The translations under genes and the position numbers were made by a program. DNA of 64,000 nucleotides, from NCBI RefSeq assembly GCF_017876405.1, contig NZ_JAGINW010000001.1:496001-560000 (forward strand), given 5' to 3'. The DNA comes from Kibdelosporangium banguiense. GTDB taxonomy: Bacteria > Actinomycetota > Actinomycetes > Mycobacteriales > Pseudonocardiaceae. The stretch's first letter is position 1. The number at the start of each line of letters is the position of its first letter. Positions 25,625-35,490 of this stretch are shown in pieces. Under the pieces are notes generated by a model. The model had not been told where the DNA came from. It made no database searches and was given only the letters and a program-made list of their open reading frames with translations.

Positions 25625-26952
25625 CGCGCCCACCTGCTCGGCGCCAGCAACGGCTGGGCCTGTCGGTGCCTGCCGGGCTCCGCGATCCCGATCAACCGAT
25701 ACATCGTCCGCCGCAGAACACCATCAGCACGGCCAGGGCACGAGGTCAGCAGCCGCGCCACGTCCTCCCGCGGGACCGTCACATGGCTGTCCAACTGACC
25801 CAGCAGCGGCTGGCCCGGATCGAGCACCGGCGCGGTGTGACCGACAAGCTCATGGGGCGATCCGCCGGAGGTCACCCAGCCTGACGGACGGTCGACACAT
25901 AGCACCGGGCGGCCTATAGCGGCGGCATAGACCGTGACGGAACCGTGGTCACCGATCACGTGGTCGGCCGCGATGACTGCCGGCCGCCAGTCGTCGTGCG
26001 GCTCGAACAACATCAGTCCGGCGTCGACACAGTCACTGAGCCACGCCTTGACCTGTCGGTGCCCGTGACATGCCCATACCGCCGGATGAAGCAGCGCGGC
26101 CACGCGATAACGGTCCGCTGGAAGTTCGTTCATCAGCCGCGACAGCAGTTCGCCATGCTGCCCGAACAACCCGTCCTGGCCCCAGGTCGAACTGACAACG
26201 ACCAGCTCCTGTTCGGCGCCCACACCAAGAGTGGCTCGATAAGCGGGCCGTTCGCACATGCTCGCGACCAGCCTGTCGTAGGACGGATCACCGGCGACGA
26301 CAGCGACCCGTAGGGCGTCCGGGCACTGCCTGCGCAGGACCTCGAGCTGGTTGTGATGCGACAGCGCCAGCGCCGAGACGACGACGCGCCCGTCCCTGGT
26401 CAGGCGCTGCGCGTCCAAGCCGTACACCGAAGGTTCGGCAACCGGCACACCCGAATCGCCAACCGGCGATACGTGCTTGCCGAACGCCGCACCATGTCCG
26501 ATCACGAATGTGGGCGCGTGCAGGTCGGACAACCCGGTGTAAGCGGCGGCCAACGCCAGGTCAAAACGTTCACGCACGGCCTGATGCCATGGAATCACCA
26601 CCCCACCGGACCGTTCAAGCAATTCAGCCACACCGTTGCTGAAGGCACCCTGCACATGCGTGAAGACCACCTGTATCCGACGGTCGCTCTCGATCTGCGC
26701 GACCACGTCCAGCAATGGCTGACCGCTGGTCACCGTGTGCACCACGACCAGGACAGTCCGGCAGTCACCACGAGTCACCAGCCACTCGGCGTTGATACCA
26801 ACGGGTACATGTACCCATTCTTGAGAGATCATTCCCCACCCCGATCCAACGTCGAATCGCCCCCGATGAGTGGAAAGGATCCAGCCACCGGTTGCCAGCG
26901 GGCTTGCCAGCACACTTGCCACTCGGTTGGCGTAGCTTTCTAACGACTTCAT
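25621..26952 (-). CDS. GT-B-fold protein, CDP-glycerol transferase-like
   Basis: 443 residues from the ATG at 26952, without a clear ribosome site, facing the SARP gene across 77 bases. The C-terminal half resembles CDP-glycerol glycerophosphotransferase/UDP-glycosyltransferase folds: ELVVVSSTWGQDGLFGQHGE, VAALLHPAVWACHGH and AADHVIGDHGSVTVYAAAIG followed by RPVLCVDRPSGW, where the GDHGSV loop replaces the usual TDYSS. The N-terminal half has Rossmann-like strands (TVLVVVHTVTSGQPLLDVVA; RIQVVFTHVQGAF). It has no signal peptide. Its substrate is unknown, and catalysis is not assured because few nucleotide-sugar residues are recognisable. It forms a two-gene unit with the 103-aa gene, lying between two STAND genes. 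Confidence 0.6.
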   Translation of the reverse strand: MKSLESYANRVASVLASPLATGGWILSTHRGRFDVGSGWGMISQEWVHVPVGINAEWLVTRGDCRTVLVVVHTVTSGQPLLDVVAQIESDRRIQVVFTHVQGAFSNGVAELLERSGGVVIPWHQAVRERFDLALAAAYTGLSDLHAPTFVIGHGAAFGKHVSPVGDSGVPVAEPSVYGLDAQRLTRDGRVVVSALALSHHNQLEVLRRQCPDALRVAVVAGDPSYDRLVASMCERPAYRATLGVGAEQELVVVSSTWGQDGLFGQHGELLSRLMNELPADRYRVAALLHPAVWACHGHRQVKAWLSDCVDAGLMLFEPHDDWRPAVIAADHVIGDHGSVTVYAAAIGRPVLCVDRPSGWVTSGGSPHELVGHTAPVLDPGQPLLGQLDSHVTVPREDVARLLTSCPGRADGVLRRTMYRLIGIAEPGRHRQAQPLLAPSRWAR

Positions 26953-27029
26953 CGATTTACCAGCGGCCGGTGGCGAACTGGTACAGAATCCATTGCAAAG
27001 GGCGCCGCGTCTGTCGAGGGGTGACGCAG

Positions 27030-29975
27030 GTGGAATTCATGATCCTGGGTCCGACCAGATTGATCGTCGAGGGCAGGCAGATCGATCTCGGCCCCGCCAA
27101 GCAACGCGGGCTGCTCGCATTGCTGTTGTACAACGTCAACAAGCCGGTGCCGGTCGAGGTGATCGGAAGCCAGCTCTGGCCCGCTCAGGCGGCACAGAAA
27201 TTACGGCAATCGCTGTACTCGCCGGTCAGCCGTATTCGTAGGGCTTTCGCCGAGTCAGGTGTGTCCGCGAAGCTGATCCGAGTCGGAGATGCATACAGTT
27301 TGACGACCGATCCGGAATTGATCGACTACAACCGTTTCGTCGGCCGGATGAAAAGCGCACGGGCCGCGGCCGCGAAAGGGGATCACAGCGCGGTGGTCGA
27401 CGCGCTGCAGGAGGCGGTCGACTGGTGGACCGGCGCGCCCCTCGAGGAGCTCAAGTCCGCGGATGCAGAGCAGATCAGAGAGCTGATGATCAACGTGTGG
27501 GGCTTGCTGCCCGCGTACCACCTGCTGTTCGACAGCCTCCTGGCGCTCGGACAGCACCGTGAGGTGCTGAGCCAGTTGGCGCCGCTGCTCGAAAAGCACC
27601 CCTACGACGAGGTGCTCGCCAAACAATGGATTGTGGCACTGGCCGCGACCGGTAGGCGACACGACGTGACACGCCAGTACAACCGCCTGCGCCAGCGGCT
27701 CGACGACACCGGCGAAGAGCAGTTGGACGAGTTACAGGCCGCTTACCGCCGGGTGCTCGGCAACCAGGAGATCCGTGAAACACGGGCCGAATTCGTTCCG
27801 CCACGACAGCTTCTCAGGGACACCCGGGAATTCACCGGACACGCGGACCTGATCGCCGAACTCGACGCGATGATCGACGAACCGGGATCACCGGCCGGTG
27901 TCGCGTTGACCGGGATGCCGGGCATCGGCAAGACGACCTTGGTGACACACTGGGCACACCATCGACGTGATCGATTTCCGGACGGTGAGCTCTACATCAA
28001 CATGAACGGCTATGGGTCCGGCCGTCCGATCCCGCCTGACGAAGTGCTCGCCCGATTCCTACATGCTCTAGGACTCCCTGTCGATCGTATTCCAGCTGCC
28101 GGTGAGAGCCGTCGAGCGCGCTTGGGCCAACTGCTGGCAGATCGCCGAGTATTGATCGTCCTTGACAACGTCCGAAACGCGGATCACCTCCGGCCACTGC
28201 TGTCGGCACTGTCGGCGAGCCTTGTCCTGATAACCAGTCGTGACCGGCTCAAAGGCCTTACCGTGCGCGACGGCTTCCGCAGTATTCCGGTCCCGACGTT
28301 GTCGACCGCCGAGTCGGTCACATTGCTGCGAACGCTGATCGGCGCGCGTCGAGCCGCGGAAGCGCCGTCCGCGGTGACTTCGCTCGCCAGATTGTCGAGC
28401 GGTTTGCCGTTGGCGCTTTGGATCATGGGCCAGCACATCGCTGAACGACCACTCGCGAACCTGGACGAACTGCCCGACCAGTTACGCGCACAATTGTTGC
28501 GCGAGCCGGACGACGACGAAGAAGAAAGCACACTGCATACAGTGTTCTCGTGGTCCTATGAGGACCTTCCGGCGACCACTGCCCGGTTGTTCCGATTACT
28601 CGGCTTGCATCCGGGCCATGGGGTCAGCGCCGAAGTCGCCGGCGCTCTCTTCGGAGAACGCCCGGAACGACACTTGGACAAGCTCATCCGCCTGCATTTG
28701 ATCGAGCACGACACAGCGCAGAGATATCGAATGCACGACCTGCTCCACATGTTCGCCGCAGCGCGGTCCGAATTGGACGATAGCGACGAGGAGCGTAGCG
28801 CGGCGGTCCACCGAATGCTCACGTTCTATTTGCTCACCGGCACGAATGCCGCACATCGGCTGGCCCCACAACGAAGTCCCGTGCCAGGACTGCCGAAACC
28901 AGACGGCTTCAGGCCGATCGATTTCAGCACGGACGCGGCAGCGATGGCATGGTGCGAACTGGAACGGCAGAACCTCACCGCGATGCCTCAGTGCGCGGCC
29001 AAATACGGATTCCACAAGATCTCTTGGCAGCTACCCGGTGCGATGCATGAGGTCTTCGAGCGCTATGGACCGCAGGAGGACATCCTGCGAAGCAATGAGA
29101 TCGGCCTCAGTTCAGCACAGGCCATCGGTGACTACGAAGGCCAGATTGGCACTTTGAACAATCTCGGCGCCACCTGCCTCGACATCGGTGCCCTCCAGGA
29201 TGCCAAGAACTACTTCCAGGAAGGTCTCCGGCTTGCCCAGGAGGCCGGACATCGCGAGGGACAGGCAGTCTGCCTGCAGAATCTCGGCAACGTCCACAGT
29301 GAACTCGGCAGCATCGGCACAGCCATACGTCATTTCCAGCTCGCCCGGAAGGCGTATCACGATATTCGTGAATTCAATGGCGAAGCGTTCAGCCTGCACC
29401 GCCTCGGGCTCGCACACCATCAAATGGAGAAGGACGACGAAGCACTCAGGCACCTGACACGCGCACTGACCATAAGAGTCCAAATAGGACATAAACGCGG
29501 CGAAGGCGCCACTCGCACCGCTCTGGCACGCGTGTATCTGGGTTTAGAAGAACTCGACACGGCGCGCGATCATGGCCGCCGAGCACTGACCGCACTCCTC
29601 TCGACCATGGACCAATCGATGACGTGCGAAGCACTGATCACCCTGGCCGAAGTGCAGCACGCTTCCGGCGCTTTCGACGAGACGATCGACTTGGCCCGCC
29701 AGGCGACCGAGATCTCAACTGACGAGATCATCAGCTCACAGGCTCGCGCGCGTGCACTCGACATTCTCGGCCGCGCACTGGACATCATCGGTGATCACCA
29801 GGCAGCACGCGTCGCGTGGACCGAGGAACTCGAGATCCTGACTGATTTGGACAGTCCAAAGTCGGCCGACATCCAGGACCGCCTGACAAATGCGCGTGGT
29901 GGCACACAATCCGCTCCACCGCAGAGGAGTGACAAACAGTCACAGCCCACATTCGATATACCCCCGAAAGGGTGA
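27030..29975 (+). CDS. SARP-family regulator with BTAD, NB-ARC and TPR
   Basis: About 981 residues from the GTG at 27030, 8 bases after GAGGGG; this gives MEFMILGPTRLIVEGRQIDL, the normal start of SARPs, whereas the longer frame adds 46 unrelated residues. Order: OmpR-like winged HTH (~1-95; SLYSPVSRIRRAFAES), BTAD helical domain (~100-245; ELMINVWGLLPAYHLLFDSL), NB-ARC (Walker A GMPGIGKTTLVTHWAHH; LIVLDNVRNADHLRPLL; LVLITSRDRLKGL), winged helix (LGLHPGHGVSAEV; YRMHDLLHMFAA), then TPR repeats (GTLNNLGATCLDIGALQDAK; AVCLQNLGNVHSELGS). This is the AfsR-type layout. Such regulators often activate secondary-metabolite genes; the target here is unknown. Confidence 0.88.
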   Translation: MEFMILGPTRLIVEGRQIDLGPAKQRGLLALLLYNVNKPVPVEVIGSQLWPAQAAQKLRQSLYSPVSRIRRAFAESGVSAKLIRVGDAYSLTTDPELIDYNRFVGRMKSARAAAAKGDHSAVVDALQEAVDWWTGAPLEELKSADAEQIRELMINVWGLLPAYHLLFDSLLALGQHREVLSQLAPLLEKHPYDEVLAKQWIVALAATGRRHDVTRQYNRLRQRLDDTGEEQLDELQAAYRRVLGNQEIRETRAEFVPPRQLLRDTREFTGHADLIAELDAMIDEPGSPAGVALTGMPGIGKTTLVTHWAHHRRDRFPDGELYINMNGYGSGRPIPPDEVLARFLHALGLPVDRIPAAGESRRARLGQLLADRRVLIVLDNVRNADHLRPLLSALSASLVLITSRDRLKGLTVRDGFRSIPVPTLSTAESVTLLRTLIGARRAAEAPSAVTSLARLSSGLPLALWIMGQHIAERPLANLDELPDQLRAQLLREPDDDEEESTLHTVFSWSYEDLPATTARLFRLLGLHPGHGVSAEVAGALFGERPERHLDKLIRLHLIEHDTAQRYRMHDLLHMFAAARSELDDSDEERSAAVHRMLTFYLLTGTNAAHRLAPQRSPVPGLPKPDGFRPIDFSTDAAAMAWCELERQNLTAMPQCAAKYGFHKISWQLPGAMHEVFERYGPQEDILRSNEIGLSSAQAIGDYEGQIGTLNNLGATCLDIGALQDAKNYFQEGLRLAQEAGHREGQAVCLQNLGNVHSELGSIGTAIRHFQLARKAYHDIREFNGEAFSLHRLGLAHHQMEKDDEALRHLTRALTIRVQIGHKRGEGATRTALARVYLGLEELDTARDHGRRALTALLSTMDQSMTCEALITLAEVQHASGAFDETIDLARQATEISTDEIISSQARARALDILGRALDIIGDHQAARVAWTEELEILTDLDSPKSADIQDRLTNARGGTQSAPPQRSDKQSQPTFDIPPKG

Positions 29976-29991
29976 ATGTTCAACCATATTC

Positions 29992-30011
29992 GGCCTACTA
30001 GCCAGTAGGCC
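29992..30011 (+). terminator. Hairpin after the SARP gene
   Basis: GGCCTACT-AGCC-AGTAGGCC is a perfect 8-bp stem with a tetraloop, 17 bases past the SARP stop and 30 bases before the small secreted-peptide ORF. No T-run follows, as usual for high-GC terminators. It could also be an operator for the peptide gene. Confidence 0.55.
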
Positions 30012-30041
30012 AATCGAGCTACCCCGACTCTCAGTGCGCCT

Positions 30042-30227
30042 ATGCGGACTGGTAAGAATCCGGAGGTGATCAACTACCTACGCCGAGCTGCCGTCATTGT
30101 CGCGCTTGTAGGTTCGGCGCTCCTGGCCGCGGGAGTCGCCGCGAGTGCGGCAACCGATGCCGCCGCCGACACCACGAAGACGATCTCGGTCAGCGAGTGC
30201 TCGACCCAATGGATGGACCCCAGGTAG
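30042..30227 (+). CDS. Small secreted peptide precursor
   Basis: 61 residues from the ATG at 30042. A GTG at 30066 is also in frame, but its only ribosome site, GGAG, touches the codon. The sequence reads as a Sec signal: twin Arg (YLRR), hydrophobic core AAVIVALVGSALLAAG and an AxA-type site VAASA|ATD. Cleavage would release about 25 residues, ATDAAADTTKTISVSE then CSTQWMDPR, with one Cys. It resembles no family I know. It sits 67 bases after the SARP gene and before a strong bidirectional hairpin. A signalling peptide or modified-peptide precursor is possible; coding status rests on the signal-peptide pattern alone. Confidence 0.5.
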   Translation: MRTGKNPEVINYLRRAAVIVALVGSALLAAGVAASAATDAAADTTKTISVSECSTQWMDPR

Positions 30228-30240
30228 TCCAGTCCTCCCC

Positions 30241-30275
30241 TTCGTGGGTGGCCCAGCCTGCGAGCCACCCACGAA
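30241..30275. terminator. Bidirectional terminator hairpin
   Basis: TTCGTGGGTGGC and GCCACCCACGAA form a perfect 12-bp stem around an 11-base loop. It lies between two convergent genes, the peptide ORF and the protease, and can serve both. Confidence 0.85.
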
Positions 30276-30289
30276 GAGCAGTTGAGGGC

Positions 30290-31156
<867 letters not shown>

Positions 31157-31216
31157 CTACACCAGAGCGGAATCCGGGCGGTCAACCAACTTTCTTCGGA
31201 TCTTCAGCAGGTTGTG

Positions 31217-32602
31217 TTACCAGGATGTTGCCACATACGTGGTTTCCAGATATTCGGTTATGCCTTCGTAGCCGCCTTCCCGGCCGAGCCCGGACTGTTT
31301 GACGCCACCGAAGGGCGCCGCCGGATCGGACACCAGGCCCCGGTTGAGGCCCACCATGCCGGCTTCCAGCCGCTCAGCCAGGCGCAATCCTCGAGCCAGG
31401 TCAGCTGTGTAGATGTAGCCGACGAGGCCCATGTCGGTCGCGTTGGCCACGGCGATGGCGTCCTCGTCGTCCCGGACCGTGATGATCGGCGCGACCGGCC
31501 CGAAAATCTCCTCGCGGGCGAGTACCGAGTCGCGCGGAACGTCGGTTACGACGGTCGGCGGATAGTGGAATCCTGGGCTGGTTGTCCGCTTTCCGCCCAG
31601 CAGGACACGACCGCCGGAGAAATCCACCTTGGACCCGAGGTTTACCAGGGCACGCTCGTTCACCAGCGGCGCGGACGGCAGTGCGGCCATCGCGGAAACC
31701 AGCTTCGAGGTGAACTCCTCGGCCACGGATTCCTGCACCAGGAATCGATTCGCGGCAGTGCAGGCCTGGCCATGGTTGCGCATTTTGGCCACCAGCGCGC
31801 CCTCGACGGCCGCGTCCAGATCGGCGTCGTCGAGAACCAGGAATGGCGCGTTCCCGCCAAGCTCCATGGAGCAGTTGACGACATGGTTCGCGGCTTGCGC
31901 CAGCAGGAGCTGGCCGACGCGGGTCGAGCCTGTGAAGGACAGCTTACGAATCCGGCTGTCGGAGAGCGCTTTTTCTACAAAGGCCGCTGGCTGATCGGTC
32001 GTCAGGACGTTCAGGACGCCCTCCGGCAGGCCTGCCTCTGCGAGCAGATCCGCCAGCAGCAACGCGGTCAACGGAGTGTCCTCGGCCGGTTTCAGCACAA
32101 CCGTGCACCCGGCCGCGAGCGCGGGACCGATCTTGCGGGTGGCCATGGCCGCCGGGAAGTTCCAGGGGGTCAGCAGCAGAGCCACCCCAACCGGCTTGCG
32201 GAACGTCAGGATCCGGTTGGTCCCGCCGGGCGCGGTGCGCAACTCGCCGTCGATCCGGACGGCTTCCTCAGCGAACCATCGGAAGAACTCGGCCGCGTAG
32301 GTCACCTCGGCGGTGGCGTCGGCCAGGGACTTGCCCATCTCTTGGTGGATCAGCGCCGCGATCTCCTCCCGGCGGGCGATCATCGCCTCGAACGCGCGAC
32401 GTAGGACCTCACTGCGCTGACGCGGTGAGGTGGCTGCCCAAGAGGGCCATGCCGCGTGAGCTGCGCCGATCGCGTGATCCAGGTCGTCGAGTCCAGCCCG
32501 TGCGACTGAAATGATCGGCTCGGCCGTCGATGGGTCGATCACCGGGAAAGTGCCCTGCGAGCCCGCCATCCATTGGCCGTTGATGAACAGATCCGTCTTC
32601 AC
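31217..32602 (-). CDS. gabD: Succinate-semialdehyde dehydrogenase (aldehyde dehydrogenase)
   Basis: 461 residues from the GTG at 32602, overlapping the gabT stop as GTGA; the longer frame runs back into gabT. Aldehyde dehydrogenase hallmarks are present: LLTPWNFPAAMATRKIGPAL, LKPAEDTPLTALLLAD, FTGSTRVGQLLL (NAD(P) loop), MELGGNAPFLV (catalytic Glu) and NHGQACTAANRFLVQ (catalytic Cys). EEIFGPVAPI and GGVKQSGLGREGG are the usual C-terminal motifs. With gabT directly upstream it should oxidise succinate semialdehyde to succinate, completing GABA use. Confidence 0.9.
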   Translation of the reverse strand: MKTDLFINGQWMAGSQGTFPVIDPSTAEPIISVARAGLDDLDHAIGAAHAAWPSWAATSPRQRSEVLRRAFEAMIARREEIAALIHQEMGKSLADATAEVTYAAEFFRWFAEEAVRIDGELRTAPGGTNRILTFRKPVGVALLLTPWNFPAAMATRKIGPALAAGCTVVLKPAEDTPLTALLLADLLAEAGLPEGVLNVLTTDQPAAFVEKALSDSRIRKLSFTGSTRVGQLLLAQAANHVVNCSMELGGNAPFLVLDDADLDAAVEGALVAKMRNHGQACTAANRFLVQESVAEEFTSKLVSAMAALPSAPLVNERALVNLGSKVDFSGGRVLLGGKRTTSPGFHYPPTVVTDVPRDSVLAREEIFGPVAPIITVRDDEDAIAVANATDMGLVGYIYTADLARGLRLAERLEAGMVGLNRGLVSDPAAPFGGVKQSGLGREGGYEGITEYLETTYVATSW

Positions 32603-33945
32603 AGCACCTCTCCCATGGCCGCCTCGAGAACGTCCAGGCCTTCGCTGAGCAGATCCTCCCCGATCACCAGTGGCGGCAGGAACCGCAGCACGTTGCCGAA
32701 AGTCCCGGCGGTCAGCACGATCAGCCCGGCCCGGTGGCACGCCGCGGCGACCGCTGAGGCCAGGGCGGAGCTGGGCTCGGCGAACTCGATGGCGAGCATC
32801 GCGCCTCGGCCTCGAACGTCGCCGACCTGGTCGTACTTGGCGGCCAGTGCGTCGAGTCGTGGCCGCATGATCGACTCGATCCGGCGGGCGGCGGCGCACA
32901 GGTCGTCGGCCTGCATGGTGTCGATTGCCGCGAGTGCCGCAGCGCACGCGATCGGGTTGCCGCCGTAGGTCCCGCCGAGGCCCCCTGTGTGCACCGCGTC
33001 CATGACCTCGGCGCGGCCGGTGACCGCAGCGAGGGGCAGGCCTCCCGCGAGGCCCTTCGCCGTGGTGATCAGGTCCGGGACGATGCCTTCATGGGTTGAG
33101 GCGAACCAGTCGCCGGTACGGCAGAAGCCTGTCTGGATCTCGTCGGCGATCAACAGGATGCCCTCGGCCGCGCACCACTCGGCGACCTTGCGCAGGAAGC
33201 CTGGGGCCGGCACGACAAAACCGCCCTCACCCTGGATCGGCTCGACGATGACGGCGGCCACGTTCTCGGCGCCGACCTGGACACGAACCGTCGTGGTGAA
33301 CGCCTCGAAAGCCTCGTCGGCACAAGTGGCTCGCCCAGTGGGCCACCTGTACGGGTACGCCATCGGGGCGCGGTGGATCTCGCCCGCGAATGGCCCGAAC
33401 TTGTGCTTGTACGGCATGTTTTTCGCGGTCAACGCCATCGTCAGGTTTGTCCGGCCGTGATACGCGTGGTCGAACGCGACGATCGCGGTGCGGCCCGTGT
33501 AGTGGCGCGCGATTTTGACCGCGTTCTCTACGGCTTCGGCGCCGGAGTTGAACAGGGCGGAGCGCTTGGCATGGTCGCCGGGTGTGAGCTCGTTGAGCCG
33601 CTCGGCAACAGCCACATACTGCTCATACGGCGTGATCATGAAACAGGTATGCGTGAAGTCTTCGACCTGTGCCTGCACTGCTTCGACGACGCGTGGCGCG
33701 GAGTTGCCCACGCTCGTTACCGCGATGCCCGAACCGAAGTCGATCAACTGGTTGCCGTCGACGTCGACGGCGATGCCACCGGCTGCCCTGGCGATGTAGG
33801 CCGGCAGGGTGGTTCCGACACCGGACGCGACCGCAGCGGTCTTCCGGGCGTGCAGCTCACGGGATCGCGGGCCGGGAACCTCGGTCCGCAGAACACGGCG
33901 CTGCTCGATGCGCACGCCGTGCGGTTGCGTGGTCTCGATGGTCAT
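32599..33945 (-). CDS. gabT: 4-aminobutyrate aminotransferase
   Basis: 448 residues from the ATG at 33945. It is a class III PLP aminotransferase: FNSGAEAVENAVKIARHYTG (phosphate site), AFDHAYHGRTNLTMALT, VIVEPIQGEGGFVVPAPGFL, LIADEIQTGFCRTG and the PLP Lys in LITTAKGLAGGLPLAAVTG. Length and the YGGNPIACAAALA motif fit GabT. It transfers the amino group of GABA to 2-oxoglutarate, giving succinate semialdehyde for GabD, with which it overlaps by 4 bases. The PucR-type regulator gene lies 51 bases upstream on the same strand. Confidence 0.92.
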   Translation of the reverse strand: MTIETTQPHGVRIEQRRVLRTEVPGPRSRELHARKTAAVASGVGTTLPAYIARAAGGIAVDVDGNQLIDFGSGIAVTSVGNSAPRVVEAVQAQVEDFTHTCFMITPYEQYVAVAERLNELTPGDHAKRSALFNSGAEAVENAVKIARHYTGRTAIVAFDHAYHGRTNLTMALTAKNMPYKHKFGPFAGEIHRAPMAYPYRWPTGRATCADEAFEAFTTTVRVQVGAENVAAVIVEPIQGEGGFVVPAPGFLRKVAEWCAAEGILLIADEIQTGFCRTGDWFASTHEGIVPDLITTAKGLAGGLPLAAVTGRAEVMDAVHTGGLGGTYGGNPIACAAALAAIDTMQADDLCAAARRIESIMRPRLDALAAKYDQVGDVRGRGAMLAIEFAEPSSALASAVAAACHRAGLIVLTAGTFGNVLRFLPPLVIGEDLLSEGLDVLEAAMGEVL

Positions 33946-33996
33946 ATGGGCATTAGAAGGCGCGTCGCCGCGTAAGTCAGCTGTCCAAACAGATGA

Positions 33997-35415
33997 CTAG
34001 TTGTCCAACTGGAGTGCCAGCCACAGTTCGGCTCTTGCCCCGGTGTCCTCGATGCGCCGGCCGAGCAGTTCCTCGATCTTGCGGATCCGATACCGCAACG
34101 TGTGCCGGTGGATCTCCAAGGTGGCGCTCGCGTCGGACCAGTTGCCGTCACAAGCCAGGAACACCCGCAGCGTGCCGATCAGGTCCAAGGTGGACCCTTT
34201 AAGCGGCGCCAGCAACGCGCTCGCGTACGCCCGGACCGCTGGGGTGTCCACATGCGCCAGCAGGCCCGTTCCGCGAACCTCGGCGCTGGTCACCACAACC
34301 GGCCCTGGAGCAGTCAAGGCGTCGGCGAGACGCCGCGCTTGGGCCACCCCGGCAGGGAGTTTCTCCAAGGTCACGGGGTCGCCGACCGCAGCGCGGCCAC
34401 GCTGGTCCAAGAAATGAGCCAGTGCGTCGACGTCGGCTTCTTCAAGAACGCACAGCAGATCGTCGCCGTCCTCAATGCACAGTGCCTGCGGCAACTCCGC
34501 CTCGACGCCACGCACGTCGACGCCGCGGATAACGGCGGCGCACACAGGGGTCCGAGGCAGATCGATGCCTGTATGCGCGGCGTCGTCCGGCAACCCATTG
34601 ATAAGGAGGCGCGCGGTCGCGTCGCGCAAGGCTCTTTTTGCGCGCCACACCGTCGTCGCCTGTTCGGCCTGGAACGCGAGCAAGCTGAGCGCGACGCTGA
34701 TGACGCCGTGACCGTCGGCGCCCAGCCCGGGTGTGCCGACCACGAGGTAGCCACCGCGGTGCTCGATCGGATGGACGGACACCTGGGCTCCGCCAGCGGA
34801 CCACGACATTGAGAACCGCCCGGCCGGCGTGACCCGCTCCAGCTCTGCCCGGACCGCTCGCAGCTCTCGCCTCGCACGCGCGGGGGCCGCCGCCACGGCG
34901 CGGATGTCCTGGTCAAGGACCATGGCCCAGCCATGGAGCCACCGGGAGAGACGCTGGACGATCTCGCCGGCGACGTCCGGCGCGGCCAGGGAGCGGATCA
35001 ACGCGTGTTCGACGTCCGATGTGGACCGGGCAGCCCGGACCGCGGTGCGGGCCATGTCGTCGGCGACGAATCTGTTGATGTCCGCGAACCGGGTCGCCAA
35101 AGGGACCTCGAGCAACGGCAAGCCAGCGTCCTCACATGCTGCGATGAGCGGAGCTGGCGCTGAGGCGTGCGACAAACCGACACCGAAACCCACGCCGACG
35201 GCACCTGCCGAGACCAGTCGCGCCACGTAGTCGCTGGGTGGCCCCAGTTGGAGACCAGTGGTCAGCAGCAGCGTCTCCGGCCGGAGGAACGGCGTCGGAT
35301 CGGCGAGTTCGCTGACGTGAACCCAGCCGACGGACCGGTTCAGCGCCGTGTCACCGGCCAGCACACGCAAGCCGAATACCCGCTGGCGAACGAGCGCGGC
35401 CAAGGTCAGCGTCAC
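33997..35415 (-). CDS. PucR-family regulator of GABA genes
   Basis: 472 residues from the GTG at 35415, which starts VTLTLAALVRQRVFGLRVLA; the longer frame runs back through the stress-protein gene. The N-terminal PucR domain (~1-120) contains VGWVHVSELADPTPFL and LRPETLLLTTGLQLG. A GGDEF-like middle follows. The C-terminal HTH_30 is LIGTLRVFLACDGNWSDASA, then TLEIHRHTLRYRIRKIEELL. PucR-type GabR activates gabTD in Corynebacterium, so the same role is likely here. It is co-directional with gabTD and divergent from the universal stress protein across 75 bases. Confidence 0.88.
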   Translation of the reverse strand: MTLTLAALVRQRVFGLRVLAGDTALNRSVGWVHVSELADPTPFLRPETLLLTTGLQLGPPSDYVARLVSAGAVGVGFGVGLSHASAPAPLIAACEDAGLPLLEVPLATRFADINRFVADDMARTAVRAARSTSDVEHALIRSLAAPDVAGEIVQRLSRWLHGWAMVLDQDIRAVAAAPARARRELRAVRAELERVTPAGRFSMSWSAGGAQVSVHPIEHRGGYLVVGTPGLGADGHGVISVALSLLAFQAEQATTVWRAKRALRDATARLLINGLPDDAAHTGIDLPRTPVCAAVIRGVDVRGVEAELPQALCIEDGDDLLCVLEEADVDALAHFLDQRGRAAVGDPVTLEKLPAGVAQARRLADALTAPGPVVVTSAEVRGTGLLAHVDTPAVRAYASALLAPLKGSTLDLIGTLRVFLACDGNWSDASATLEIHRHTLRYRIRKIEELLGRRIEDTGARAELWLALQLDN

Positions 35416-35490
35416 TGCGCAACTGTCCCACGATGCGCGGCGGCCCACCGGGGAGCAGAGTGGTGGTACCGGCAACTGAGGGAGGACGGC

